A DNA stretch of 64,000 bases, from the NCBI RefSeq assembly GCF_000149955.1, contig NW_017264848.1, positions 13,017-77,016 on the forward strand, read 5' to 3'. The notes under the pieces are model-generated. The model was not told the DNA's origin and did no database searches. It was given only the letters and a program-made list of their open reading frames with translations. The DNA is from Fusarium oxysporum f. sp. lycopersici 4287 (taxonomy: Eukaryota > Ascomycota > Sordariomycetes > Hypocreales > Nectriaceae). Position numbers and translations under genes: made by a program. Of the stretch, positions 1 through 10,934 are shown piece after piece. Position 1 is the first letter of the stretch. The number at the start of each line of letters is the position of its first letter.

Positions 1-531
1 TGATGTATATTTTATCGTTACTTTGTTCCCAAGTTAGGTGAGATGTGGGAAGGAATAGTTGAGGGGAGAGAAAGAGGATATGGATGAAAGTATGAGGAGT
101 ATTATTATATCGAATGGGAGACGGGAGAGGATACAGGGATCAGAAAGGCGACCAATCAAAGAAAGGTAGGAGACAAAGAAGGGAGGGCGAATGAAAAGTG
201 CGGAGAGGGAAATAGAAGGTTAAAAGTTTAGAGGGAGGATGGGGCGCACGGACACTTAAACCTGGGATTGAGATATGAATTGGCAAAAGTTTTGGAGGAT
301 TGAGGGTGCACGGACACCTGAACCCAGGTTCAAAGAATGAATTGGCAAAAGTTTTGGGAAAGGTATGGTGCACGGACACCTAAACCTAGGTTTAGGCGGG
401 TCTGGTGTAGAAAAAATGGCAAGTTTACTAGCAAGGTTATAAAAATGTAGAGACCTATAAGTAAAAAGGTCTAAATATTTATGACTTGTAACCCTAACCA
501 GGACCCCTTCGGCGTGTTTTTTGACTACAAT
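1..531. repeat. 531-bp dispersed repeat, copy 1 (end of ParB-type element)
   Basis: This stretch is repeated at 23711-24241 and, from its base 101 onward, at 55254-55684. By eye the copies look the same throughout, and all three end at the same point (TTTTTTGACTACAAT) before unrelated flanks. In the second copy the repeat lies directly upstream of the ParB-like gene, whose ATG is 48 bp beyond the base that matches position 1. A second copy of that gene may therefore lie just outside the window to the left. The repeat contains three 62-bp iterons (near 244, 306 and 368) and a short telomere-like AACCCTAACC at 490-499. It has no convincing coding content. The antisense open frame only mirrors the iterons. 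Confidence 0.9.
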
Positions 532-1130
532 TATAGCTTATATTATACTTGTATTTAATATTTATTCCTATTTACTTAATACCACTTATTCTTTTGAACA
601 AAAAGAGGGGTTATTATACTTCTTATCTATATATTAAAGTATTTTTTTATCTTATATCCTTTACTTTATATATTAAAAATGAAAATACTTTAATATTTCC
701 TCTACCTACTTATATAATCCCTTATTTACTAACACTAACGTGGTTAATAAGCATCCATCGTAGTCAAGTATGCGTCGTACTTAACCTATATACCTTAAAC
801 CCAGTTTTTTGAGAGCCTACTAACATTTGATGCTAAGCCTAAAGTAACTAGGATCCTAATAGTATACTAATATGTCCTTAATTTAATTTATATTATCAGT
901 TTAGAAATTCTGAATAAATTATATGTGTAATAAGTTCAAAAGTCTCTTTGTACTGTAATACACCCTGTATAATTAAGTCTTTCTATAGAAGGGATTTTTT
1001 TAAAAGTCCAAAAAATAGTTTTTACCAATACTAACTAACTATACTGCTCTATTTCATATTTTTTTTTATAGACTTTTTGCTATTTTATTTAGGGTAGAAA
1101 TGTGGTATGGAGTAGGCTTTTTTTAGTAAT
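532..1130. other. AT-rich non-coding stretch
   Basis: The sequence to the right of the repeat end is strongly AT- and TA-rich, with no ORF of credible composition. It resembles RIP-mutated or ordinary intergenic fungal DNA. An 87-residue open frame at 549-812 is made of I, L, Y and F codons typical of AT-rich junk. Confidence 0.5.
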
Positions 1131-2455
1131 TGCGGACGCGCTGTTGCGATTACAGCCCCACTGAGAATGATCTACATAGTAATCCACAATTGCAAGATCC
1201 ATAAGGCTGCAAGGACGGAAAAAGGGTATTTGGTCAGACCAACGCTTAGGCCTCCTTTAAACATTCGATAGTCGGGAACTAGTCCTGCAACCTTACAGCT
1301 AGCCACCTCAGCTCGACGGTGGCAATGTGCAGTTTGGCTGGCAAAATGTATGATTACTTTTAGCGTGGCCGCAGGTTTAAGTATCAGGCAGCAATGAGCG
1401 GAGGAGACTTCGGCTATGTTAGTTGAGAAAATGGCGCACCCCCGCCACCATACACGAAACAACTCGTCACTCATCGGTATTAAGAATAAAGCAAGCCAGG
1501 AGCTCCAATACCTGTAATGCAGCAGGAGGCTTTTTTCTTTGAGGGCGAGTCTATAATACAGGTTTCTTCGTCAGGTCTTAACTATCTCCGCGGAGCAGGC
1601 CGATCTGCCTAACAACTTGATGCTAACATGGTATGCGGGGTAAAGCGTGTCACCTCACAATTGAGGAAACATACGACAGCCAATGATTGCCCATTCGCTT
1701 CCCCTCACTTCCATGCCGCAATTATCCTCTCGCACCACTAAGTGACTCGTCGAGCCGCTCTTAAGTTGCTCGCCTGCACTTGTCAGACTGTCACAAGTGC
1801 CACTGAACGCCCGATGGCCCTGTGCTTCTATCGTTGCGTAGTCAGCTGCCCGCCATCAAGCTCTGTGTAGTCAGTCTGTGCTGAGGGGCTTTTATGGCTG
1901 CAGCCGGTCAAGCAAGCCGTTTTAGGGGTTTTAACAGGGTTTACATCAAAACCGAAAACGGCCATGGACAAAGGTTGTTTTCTCTTTCCTTGAACAAGGA
2001 ATAAACTCTGTTATCTGTCCCTTCAGTGGCCCTCAAGCCCACTATATGGCAGAGCCATGCTTTCGGAACGGGCTAAATGGCACTGGAGCCATGCTACGAA
2101 TGTGAGCGAGATGATCTAAACCAAGGCCATTTTTAGCTTCTGTCCTTTCCGGAGAAACAGCAGGCATCTAGGCCGGTTTGAATTGGATCACCTCCTTGTA
2201 CATAAGGTCATCATGCAGTATGTTCTCTTCCATTTTAAAATTAAGCCGATCAAGCCGCTTCCTACTTATTTGCAGCAACAGGGGATTAGTGCACTAAACC
2301 ATACCCTGTAAGCGAGGGAAGGCGCACAGGCCGAGTAATTTTTGTATTCGGACCCAGAACCTAAGATCAAAAGAAACGTGCACGGGCCACGAAAAGTGGT
2401 ATTGGATGCCATTACCAGTGGTATTTGGTACAGTAGGTGGTGATGATGGTGCTGA
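1131..2455. other. intergenic region, no gene recognised
   Basis: Base composition returns to normal, but I find no supported gene. A 100-codon minus frame at 1172-1474 has no recognisable domain. Near 2381 there is GTGCACGGGCC followed about 40 bp later by TTGGTACAGTAGG. The same pair recurs at 63035-63100, so a small diverged repeat is present at both ends of the window. Confidence 0.4.
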
Positions 2456-5363
2456 TTAGGAAGTCATTGTCTGATTAAGATTGGCTTGTATTGGAGGTTG
2501 GACGGTCTTGCTCAATGACGTGTCGTGTGGTTTCCCTGAGGTACCTCGCCATTGACAGGGATAGTGTGGGCCGGGGTACCTGCCGGAGCTCCTCCACAAT
2601 TGAAGGGATAGTGTATTTTCCACCCTCGCCTCCATTTCATCATTGTGAGGCGAAATGCTACCGATGACGATGTAGGGGACATGGCTATCGCAATGTTTAT
2701 GGTCGACAATATCGCTTGACATAAAGTTAGCCTCCCGATTTATCTGGGTAGAACAAAGAAGAAAAGAACTGCACACTTACTACAATTCGTCCTCAGTCTC
2801 CACCTTGCAGTCATCATCCAGCTTCTTCATGCGTAATTCACCCTCGGGGTCGCTACCGAACTGAACGAATTGGAACATGAGTGCTGATGATGGTAGTTGA
2901 TGCTTGATCAGGAACTTGATGGCTTTTCGGATCACAGCCTTGACCTGATCATCTCCGGGCTCCCATATACCATCAGTGAAGATATAGATACTCGTAGGCT
3001 TGAAGTTGTGCTCCTTTAGAACCCTCTTGAGGATGTCTTCGAGACATTTCCGTAAATTGCATGTCCCCTCAACGGTCTTGAACTTGCCTATAGCTGACTC
3101 AACATCACTGCTGGTCTTGCATATTATTGGACCCTGGGCGGTCCTCGATGCAGCATAGACTTCCATCCCATCGTTATCCGCCTCTTTAGCGACATAACTG
3201 ATGACTCTGGCTGTCTTCATTGCTTTCTTCTTGTGTTCATGCATGGAGCCGAAGTCGTCGAAGAGAAGGATCTAGAACTCGAATCAGTCAAGATCTAGAT
3301 ATCGTAGTAATGATGCACCAACCTGATCTCGTCCATCGTTCTCCGAAATCTTGCTTCGGGCCTCACGCATGCCAGGTAAGTCCATGATCTCGTCCGATTT
3401 GTTGGGGACTGTGCCAAGGAAACGACTAATGTGGAATCTGCGGTTTTTATCGTCTATAATTTTGTACACTTCCTTGACCGTGACTACCCTCCATGTGGAC
3501 GTGTAGCTCCGATACAGCTGTCTATTTAGGCGGAGTTGCTCGTTTTGCTGATCTGTCGTGGCAACATGCCAACGCGTCGGCTCATTAACAAGAGGTTGTG
3601 GTGGTAACCCCCTCGCTGGATGGGGGTTTCCATTGAAACCGTTCGCTGGCGTTGTCGCTCGCCTTCCTAGCTCAAAGTGCTGCACTGAATTATGGGTCGT
3701 TGTGTTCGCAGTTATGACTGGTGGAAGTGTGCTATTGGATGATGCTACCGTAGCTGTGTCATGGTTCTGATCCTCTAGAAGCATCCTTGCTGTGTATTTT
3801 CTGAGCTCCATCGCTTCTAGACGCTCACGAGATCCAACAAGCATATGATGGAGAATGAGTTCGCTGATGCGAGGCGATAAGGTATCGCGCTCTCTCTTGT
3901 CTTGCAAGACTTCGTTGTGTTGGTCATCAACAGCTTTCAGCCGCCGCTCGCTGTCATGAAAACAACAGTCAAAGCCTGCACTTCTGAGATGCAGACATTG
4001 TTGAATCTCCTCTTTTCTTCGGCGACGATAGTCTTCTCTGCCATCTTCGCCGACGATTGTCCAGACAAGAACGTCGCTGAACAGAGCTCCTAGAGACCAG
4101 ATGTCGGCCTGGGGCGAAATGGGCGTATCGCAGCTGTCTTGAACTCCGAAATTTGGAAATACCTCAGGGGCAACTATGGGTTTTATTTAGTATCAGAATT
4201 TACAGATAAGGTGTGATAAAGATACTCACTGTACGTGCGGTTCCCTCTGTCTCTTGTACTTAACCTGCCGTCCACATGCGACACCCTCCCCATACGAGCC
4301 AGGCCAAAGTCTGTGAGTTTGAACTGTGCATTGAAAGGAGACCGCGCTTCTCCTTTGGGGAAGACCAGGATGTTTCCTAGGTGAATGTCTTGATGTAGTC
4401 TAAAGCCCGTTAGCAACTGACAAATATTAGGGATCGGCTCGGACCTACCCTACCAAAGTCTTTGGCTCGTTTCGATTCTGCCGATAGATGTTGCCCAAAA
4501 GATACAAGGCATCAAGTAGCTCAAACAGACCCTCCCACAAGGAATAAAAGTCTTCTGGTCTCACAGGGAGGCGAGTCGTCCTCAAGTAGTCTAGGAGAGA
4601 GCCACCCTCTGCGTATTCTAGTATGATGACGAACTTCATGATCTCCCGAAACTCGAAACTGGCGATGTGCTTCACAATACAATTGCTAGAATGATTATGA
4701 AGCTTCATATAGACATCTGTTTCAGCGTTGTAGCGTACTTCTCCGTCATGGCCCTCGTAGACTTTGAAGACGACATACTCTCCCTAATGGGGTTAGAGAT
4801 TTGATGGTGCCAACTGGAATGGGATGGAATACCTTTGCTGTATTTGAAGTAGAATGACGGCGGAATTGATACTTTCGCAATATTGCTCCATCGGGTGCAG
4901 TACGTGTCGCTCTGATATCTTCACCTTCTGTCACGGGTAGAATGAATTTTGAGCCGACGACCCGCTTATGGTATTGGCGGTTGGCAAGATCAGCAGCGCA
5001 GAACATCCATTGGTCCTCCAGAAACAAACGCGGCCAATCAGCGGTAGGTTCAAAGACTTGTTCGTCGAAAGGAAGGTTGTGATCGTCAAGATTTCTTGTG
5101 TTGCGGAAGAACCATAAAATCTTATCGCAGAAGCCCCTATAGACGAGAGTAGAGAATATCTGGAGGTATCTATCGATAACTACCAGCGGATTTACTATAA
5201 TAGGGGGGGTAGGGCAGTTTAGAATGTCGGTCACGCGCTCTTCGGTCCAGTAATCTTTCAGCGCAGAATATGGAACATAAGGAACATCTTGATCTTCACC
5301 GTTAACGCCATATATCGACACCCGTCTTACTTCATTCCGAAAATGTTCCACAAAGTCATCCAT
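2456..5363 (-). CDS. protein kinase with C-terminal vWA domain
   Basis: A multi-exon gene. The N-terminal exon (ATG at 5363) encodes an uncharacterised region. The second exon (from 4783) carries the kinase N-lobe (EYVVFKVYEG, then ILEYAEGGSL), and the next has the catalytic loop HQDIHLGN and DFGLA. After an intron with a GTGAGT donor the frame resumes with TYIAPEVFPN, so the APE motif is intact. Then follow a linker of about 200 residues, a vWA-like domain (MHEHKKKAMKTARVISYV; IYIFTDGIWEPG; FQFVQFG) and a short last exon with DIVDH and IVIGSI. The catalytic HRD is HQD here. Splice phases join cleanly at the junctions I checked (4833/4783, 3'-most intron to 2714). The extreme C-terminus is uncertain. 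A soluble Ser/Thr kinase with a protein-binding vWA module is likely; its substrate is unknown. Confidence 0.8.
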
Positions 5364-6085
5364 TGTGAGGACACAAAGGCTGTGTCAGTGGCGGTCGAAT
5401 AAGTTCTTAGTAATAATGGGGGTGTAAGAATGACAGGGGCTTGGCATGTCTTTCGTATCACAAACATGCCTCGACAGAGAAATTGGCTTGTTTCAAGAAG
5501 TATTCATAGAGGAACAGTGCGTCTATATTATATTAATCGAGTGTATAAAGAACTTGGTAGGTTGGGATTTACCGCTGGCGTTTCACTGCCCCAATGGAAC
5601 TCAAGGCACCATTGCCCTAAATGAGCTCAGCCTCTGTAATGGAGTTCAAGGCAGAATGTGGGCCCTTATTTCCTCTGACTCTCAGAGTGATACGGGTAGA
5701 AATACCACGGATGGCACATAATTTGTAAAACTTGCACATTCAGTGTCTGGTGCAACTCTCAGCTACCCATTTGCGGCCCAATTCACACACCGAGGGAGGG
5801 GATTGACACGCATTACTGTTTTTGGCACTTGCAACTCATCTGGCCTTCATAAATGTAGATGAGTCATCCTTGAACGAGACGGGAAGTTTGCCTTGCCGTC
5901 GGGCGACTGTTGATGGGTGACCGCCTCATTTGAGTCGACTGCTTGCTTCTTTCTACGAGCCAAAGAAGAATAAAGCACCGGAATAAGCATTATGCAAATG
6001 ATCCCTTTGGGGGAAAAATGCTCCAGGAGAAAACAAGCCAGCTATTCGATGATTGAGTGTTAGGCTATACGTCATTGACAAAAAA
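5364..6085. other. intergenic region between two convergently spaced minus-strand genes
   Basis: This is the upstream region of the kinase-vWA gene and the 3' flank of the CorA-like gene. Small open frames at 5430-5721 have no homology I recognise and no gene-like composition. I see no RNA gene or repeat here. Confidence 0.4.
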
Positions 6086-8100
6086 TTACACGCTCTCCTC
6101 TGTCTCTCTCTTGTGCGCCCTGCGGGCTAAGACCTTGAACATTATGAACCATAATGCGAATGTGATCAGCATGAGAGGAAAGCAAATAAGCGAGAAGAGC
6201 TTGAATGCCCCTGCATGAAATACCACAGATCCGCCAATACCATCCGACGACTCGTTGATTTTAACAAGTCCACTCTGAAAAAAAGCCTTTTGGGGGCGAA
6301 GTCAGTTAGCCTAGCATTTGCGAAAAACGTCGCAGGAAACTCACCGCTAGAAAGGTCCCAGGCAGAAAGGCCAGCGTAACGCACGTCACCACATGCATCG
6401 AGATCGTTTCTTGTTCTGTCTTGTGTGCAATGCGCTCCATCTTTTCCGATTGGATATGTGAGCTCTCGGTGAAGACGTGGCTTACCTGCACGCTGCGGTA
6501 CTGCAGGATGCCCTCAAACTGGAAAAACGGCCGTCAGAACGCTGAGCTGACACCAAGTCACTAAACAGAATGTTCATTACCAGGCTCTTCCCCTCCTTCA
6601 GCCAGGCCATCATGGACTCGATCTGGGTCAGCTGGATTTCCAAATTCTTGCGAATGCGGCCTACTCGACGAGTAAAAGACGCCAAGTCGCCCTTGCAGCT
6701 CTTGATCATCTTAGCAGTGAATCCAGACCGACTTGCTAAGTCATGGTAGTGCTCTGTGATGTCTCTCAGTATTTGACGATTAAGCTGTAACACAACCCGG
6801 AAACTTTCGAGCTGTTCACCCAGGTGGTGGAGATGTTGCACCTCCTCAATCGAAAATGTACCAAGTACCGTAAGACTGTAGAGCTGCTTGGAAAAGTCGT
6901 CATCCTGATTAGCTGGTACCATGTCCTTTTCCGACGCCACTGGCAATATGGGTGGTGGGGCTTGTCTGTTCCGACCACCTAGATGAAAACACGACATGAG
7001 ACCCCCTTGAAAGCCCCGCCAATATTTCAGACTGAAGCCGGTTTTCTTTGTATTTACGTCACTTGCAGTGAAATTAGTAGTTCTTCTCAGAGCCTTTCTG
7101 AATGGTGATTTATGGAAATCGGTGGGTTGATTTAGGGTCGCCGCCTTGGCTTTAGTCAATACTTTTCGGATCATCTTCTCAAAATCCGTGATGCATTCTT
7201 GCCAAGACTCGGCACACCAGTCAAGATGGATCAGGTGAATCTGCAGGGTGGCTGAAAATGACCTCGGTAAGCCATCAGCTGCGGTCGGCCTGAGGGCTGA
7301 ATCTTCCGATATTGCCTGTTTAATCCTTTCCTGCATGAGACCATTGCTTTTCATGCTCAGCCAAAAGGTGCTCCCAGTAACAAAATCGAACCTATGATGA
7401 ACAGCCATTTGTCGGATATTCCAGGTAACCGCATTCATAGGACCCGTTGACTTCTCGACAGATCGCAGCAGATACTGGACCACATGTTCACGGCCAGAAC
7501 GTCCCAATCTAGGGATCTCTATGATTGAGCTTCTTGGGACGTCCAGAGTGTCGGAGCACTCGAAGCCAGTCATGTGGTAGTCCTTCGGTTCTGTCGTGAA
7601 TCCGAAAGCAGACACAAGAGGTAAGAAGGTCTCAGGGATCAGGTAAAAAGACGCAAGCAATGAAAAGCTGTGGTGAGAGCAGTTCAAAGGAGAGCGTGAA
7701 TCGTCCGAATTAATGAAACTACTTGGACTCAGCGAATGAAATGAAAAGGTGCGCAGCGTCGCGTTCGGGTTGGCTTACATTATACTGTAATATGGGTCCT
7801 TTCGGTTCTGGAACAGATGTCTCTGCAGTTCAAGGGGGCCATTGAGGACTTCTTCACAATGCCCTAAGAAAAAGTTAGAAATGAGCTTAATATTGGAGGA
7901 AAACTATTACTTTTAATACCATCACTTGGCTCGATCAAGCATATTTGGTCTTGACTTGGATCGAATAGTGTCCCTTTCGACTGACTAAGTTGCTGGTACA
8001 ATGACTCAAGAGAATGCTTGCTTCGAGATAGCCACTGCAGGTTGCAGGGGTACTCGGGCCACCGACTGCAGCAACTCATAAGTAGGTCGTAGGTATCCAT
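6086..8100 (-). CDS. CorA-like two-TM membrane protein
   Basis: A multi-exon gene starting at the ATG at 8100 (MDTYDLLMSCC) and ending at TAA 6086. The first intron has a GTATTA donor and a TTCTTAG acceptor. The long soluble N-terminal part has a helical stretch (LRDITEHYHDLASRSG; QLTQIESMMAWLKEG) just before the diagnostic C-terminus. There, MERIAHKTEQETISMHVVT leads into TM1 (VTLAFLPGTFLAV), then a short loop (FFQSGLVKINESS) and TM2 (FSLICFPLMLITFALWFIMF), ending in a basic tail. This arrangement is that of the fungal CorA-like Mg2+ transporter superfamily. In many fungal members the canonical GMN loop is absent, and I do not see it here, so ion transport is not certain. The soluble part may sense or scaffold. 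Confidence 0.75.
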
Positions 8101-9478
8101 GGGTAAAGGCTTGCTTGAGTTCAAGGATTCATATATAAAAGAATTCTTTAGATTGCATTAGTTGCTAGAATTGAGTTTCTGTAGGCTTATTTATAACAGT
8201 AATATCGCAGTACCCTAAAGATTGCAATACGGGTCGACTTGTCACCAACCAGCCTTCAATTGAAACAACGTGAAATTTACACACACCCCCACTGTAGCCA
8301 ATCTCATTGCGCTACTGCGCGCACGCCCATTAAGGCAAAGTGCTTTTGCCCCGTAGTTTACGAATCTCTAGATGATCATTCTGTTTTAGCAGCGGTAAGT
8401 TTCAATTTCCTTACATCGTATATTGAACTCACGTCATTGATCTCTTCGTTGTCGGGCAAGTTGAAAACAAAGTTTCCATGTCTGCACTATGATTTGGAGT
8501 TCGTTAGCAGCTTTATCCCTAGCAATCAATGTATTCGGGTCGCCTCACTTTGACCTCAATCGATGAGTCGCTGAATCTCTTGCGTAGCCAGGCTTGAAAC
8601 ACCTCTGGCTGAAGTTTGTAGTCGGGGTACTGTTGCTCAGGCATGTTTACCTTAGCTCAAGGCAGACTCTGATCTCTAGCGCGTCAAGCCTTGGCCCGAG
8701 GCAGATTTTGGTCCTGTTCTCCCAGTTTAAATGCTTGTTGCAGAGCCTCAAAGGCATCGGAATTGGACACCAGAGCCTCATACGGGGCCTCAATCCTCAC
8801 TGAAGCTGGGCGGCGCAGCGGTGTTGGTTACACAAAAGCTGCACGTGTGATATAGCGGAGACCGGTAAGATGATGCGGCCAATTAAGAAATCGAAGCCGA
8901 ACACCACTTTCTTCCTAAGATCATGATTAATTGTTTCGTAAAATGTGGCTGACAGTCGGTGAGAAAGTCGGCTGTGAAGAATCAGGCTGTGACCGACATG
9001 CATTTATTCATCATCCGGCTCCCAAAAGTTCCACGAATGATCCTTGCGATCCGTAACAGCACGGAATTGTCAGGATCCAAAGCATGTGTATAATTGCAAA
9101 GATGCTTGAAAACCCAGACTTGATATATTTGTCGAACTACGAATATGGCTATGAGACATTATATAGTTTCTCTTACTGCAAATGCGCGGACGCGCCCGCG
9201 AGATGTCACTGGCGGTGTCGACCGATATGCGTGCCAATAATACTTCGTAGTCTCGTTGCCTAATTTTTGGCTGCACAGTTCCACCGTGATTGGAGGACCG
9301 CGGTGGACACGGCTGGCGGTAAAGAGGGACGATCTTTCAGCCGCACGAGATCGCAAATGACGCATCTATGGCGGCCTTTAAACAGAAGATCGTGAGCTAG
9401 ATGTGTTTTTTGTAGTTGATACCTGTGGATGAAAGGATGTATATACCCACGAGAGCTAAGTTGACCGGGATTATTTGT
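8101..9478. other. intergenic region, no gene recognised
   Basis: Upstream flank of the CorA-like gene. Several open frames of 60-105 codons occur on both strands, but none shows a domain, signal peptide or convincing splice structure. The region ends exactly where the Helitron 5' end begins at 9479. Confidence 0.4.
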
Positions 9479-10093
9479 TCAGCCGAAGGCTGACTCTACA
9501 TTAATTCATAAGTTTTCCCGAGTAATGAGGGTTTGGTGCAGACAGGGATAAATAAGTTTCTCGGAATCTGATTGGTCCAGATTTTGTATGGCCAGCCGCG
9601 AAAGAACGCGCAACTGGCTGATGGCACCAAAAGAGTGGGGCCAATCGGTGCTGGCCCCTGAAAGGCTCACGCGGAGTGCCGGCAGCTTGCGTCCATTTGG
9701 AATTGTTTGTTTACTCAGTACTGTGCCAGTACCACGCGTTCAATTCATCTCCCCAATTCGACAGGTCTCGATATGGCCTCGTTGATTGAGTAATGGATAT
9801 CGGTCTCAACCCCGAAGAGCTCTCTACTGATTTACTCTTCGTTGTTTGTGCTCGTTGTGGGGAGGAGAGACCGGAGAGTGCCTTCAGAGCAAAGAGGCAG
9901 TCTGCTGGGCAAACTAAGCAATGCATAGACTGCCGTAACCAGCGCGTTTCTCATGTAAGTTCTGCCTTCCTCGTCTATAAGTCTCTTAACCGCTCTGCAA
10001 AGCAAGCATTCTAGATCCAACCAATTGCTTACAGAGCGTGATAGAAGCCCAGTGACGTTCCCTTCCGCTTGGGTATATCGATGAGCTCTCGAA
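9479..10093 (+). mobile_element. Helitron 5' end, truncated by scaffold gap
   Basis: Positions 9479-9991 match, apparently base for base, the reverse complement of 54741-55253, the 5' end of the full Helitron further right. It begins TCAGCCGAAGGCTGAC and is preceded by a T, as in the other copy. It carries the start codon (9793) and first exon of the Helitron protein, including the CARC...CIDC zinc-binding pairs and the GTAAGT donor. After 9991 it diverges, although AAGCATTCTAGATCCAA recurs at about 10000-10018. The sequence then runs into the gap, so the rest of this copy is lost, deleted or unassembled. Confidence 0.85.
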
Positions 10094-10193
10094 NNNNNNN
10101 NNNNNNNNNNNNNNNNNNNNNNNNNNNNNNNNNNNNNNNNNNNNNNNNNNNNNNNNNNNNNNNNNNNNNNNNNNNNNNNNNNNNNNNNNNNNN
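10094..10193. other. scaffold gap (100 N)
   Basis: Exactly 100 ambiguous bases, the conventional size for a gap of unknown length. Open frames read across it are artefacts. A Helitron 5' end lies on its left and the 3.17-kb duplication begins directly on its right. Confidence 0.99.
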
Positions 10194-10934
10194 TGAATGG
10201 TAGATCTTGACATTCTGTAGCTTCTTGGAAGATTTGTTGTAATCTTGTAGCATGCCGTCGATCGCGGTATCGTTGGACACGGAGACGTGTCTGCGAGCAG
10301 GGTGATACGATATGGTCTACCTCGTAACGGCTGACGGGCGTCGCAGCTATTTGTTCACTTTGCAAAGGTGTCCTAGAGTCTGGGGTTTCCGCTGCAGAGG
10401 TCTCTTCATCCTCGTTAGTTTCGGCTGCTTCCCGGTAGCCTATGTTTGCAGAGTATGGCGTCGCAACACAGATTGTATCGGCAGGTATTTGTTCGCTAAT
10501 CGGTCGCACGGGTGCTCGCAGTCGCGCGGTTGTATCCGGTCTGTGAAATGCCCCATCCGCTAAGATGATTGATTCGTCAATCGTCAAGGGCGGTTCACTA
10601 GCGAGACGTGGGCTTCGGCGACGCGAGCGAGTGGCGTGCAACGGCGGCTGTCTGTCAATTGGGAGTGGGTCGGTTCGGCTAGACGGCTGGCCATCATTAC
10701 CTATCGATAATTATAAGTAAAGTCACGTAGAGTACGGATGGAAAGATGGAGAGACATGCTTGAAACAACTGGATCCTCCAGGATTGTTTCCGGGAACGAT
10801 TGGCTGACTATATGGGTCTCGGCATCTTCTATCTGTTTAGCCTGGCGGGCTACCAGACGCTGCTGTCGCTCTCGTTCTCGCCTACGAGCGGCCTTTTCTG
10901 CCTTTTGGCCTTCTGTTAATGGACGACGACCCAT
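10194..10934 (-). CDS. basic N-terminal part of kinase-like gene (partial, copy A)
   Basis: Two exons are visible. The first, starting at ATG 10934, encodes a highly basic segment (MGRRPLTEGQKAEKAARRRE). The second encodes RSRRRSPRLASEP and a Ser/Thr/Glu-rich low-complexity region that runs into the gap. The sequence equals that of 38546-39286, where the gene continues into a kinase-like exon. The basic N-terminus suggests a nuclear or DNA-binding segment. The junction between the two exons is not certain. Confidence 0.55.

Noticed and set aside
140..379. 79-codon antisense frame in each copy of the 531-bp repeat
   Set aside because: It translates the 62-bp iterons (repeating PPKLL/PIH units) and has no other support; its presence in three copies only reflects the repeat.
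5430..5721. Small plus-strand gene in the kinase-vWA upstream region
   Set aside because: Two overlapping frames of 64 and 91 codons with no domain, signal peptide or splice evidence.
9832..10641. A 269-codon reading frame spanning the N gap
   Set aside because: It joins the reverse strand of a Helitron exon to the duplicated basic exon through 100 unknown bases; the product is artificial.
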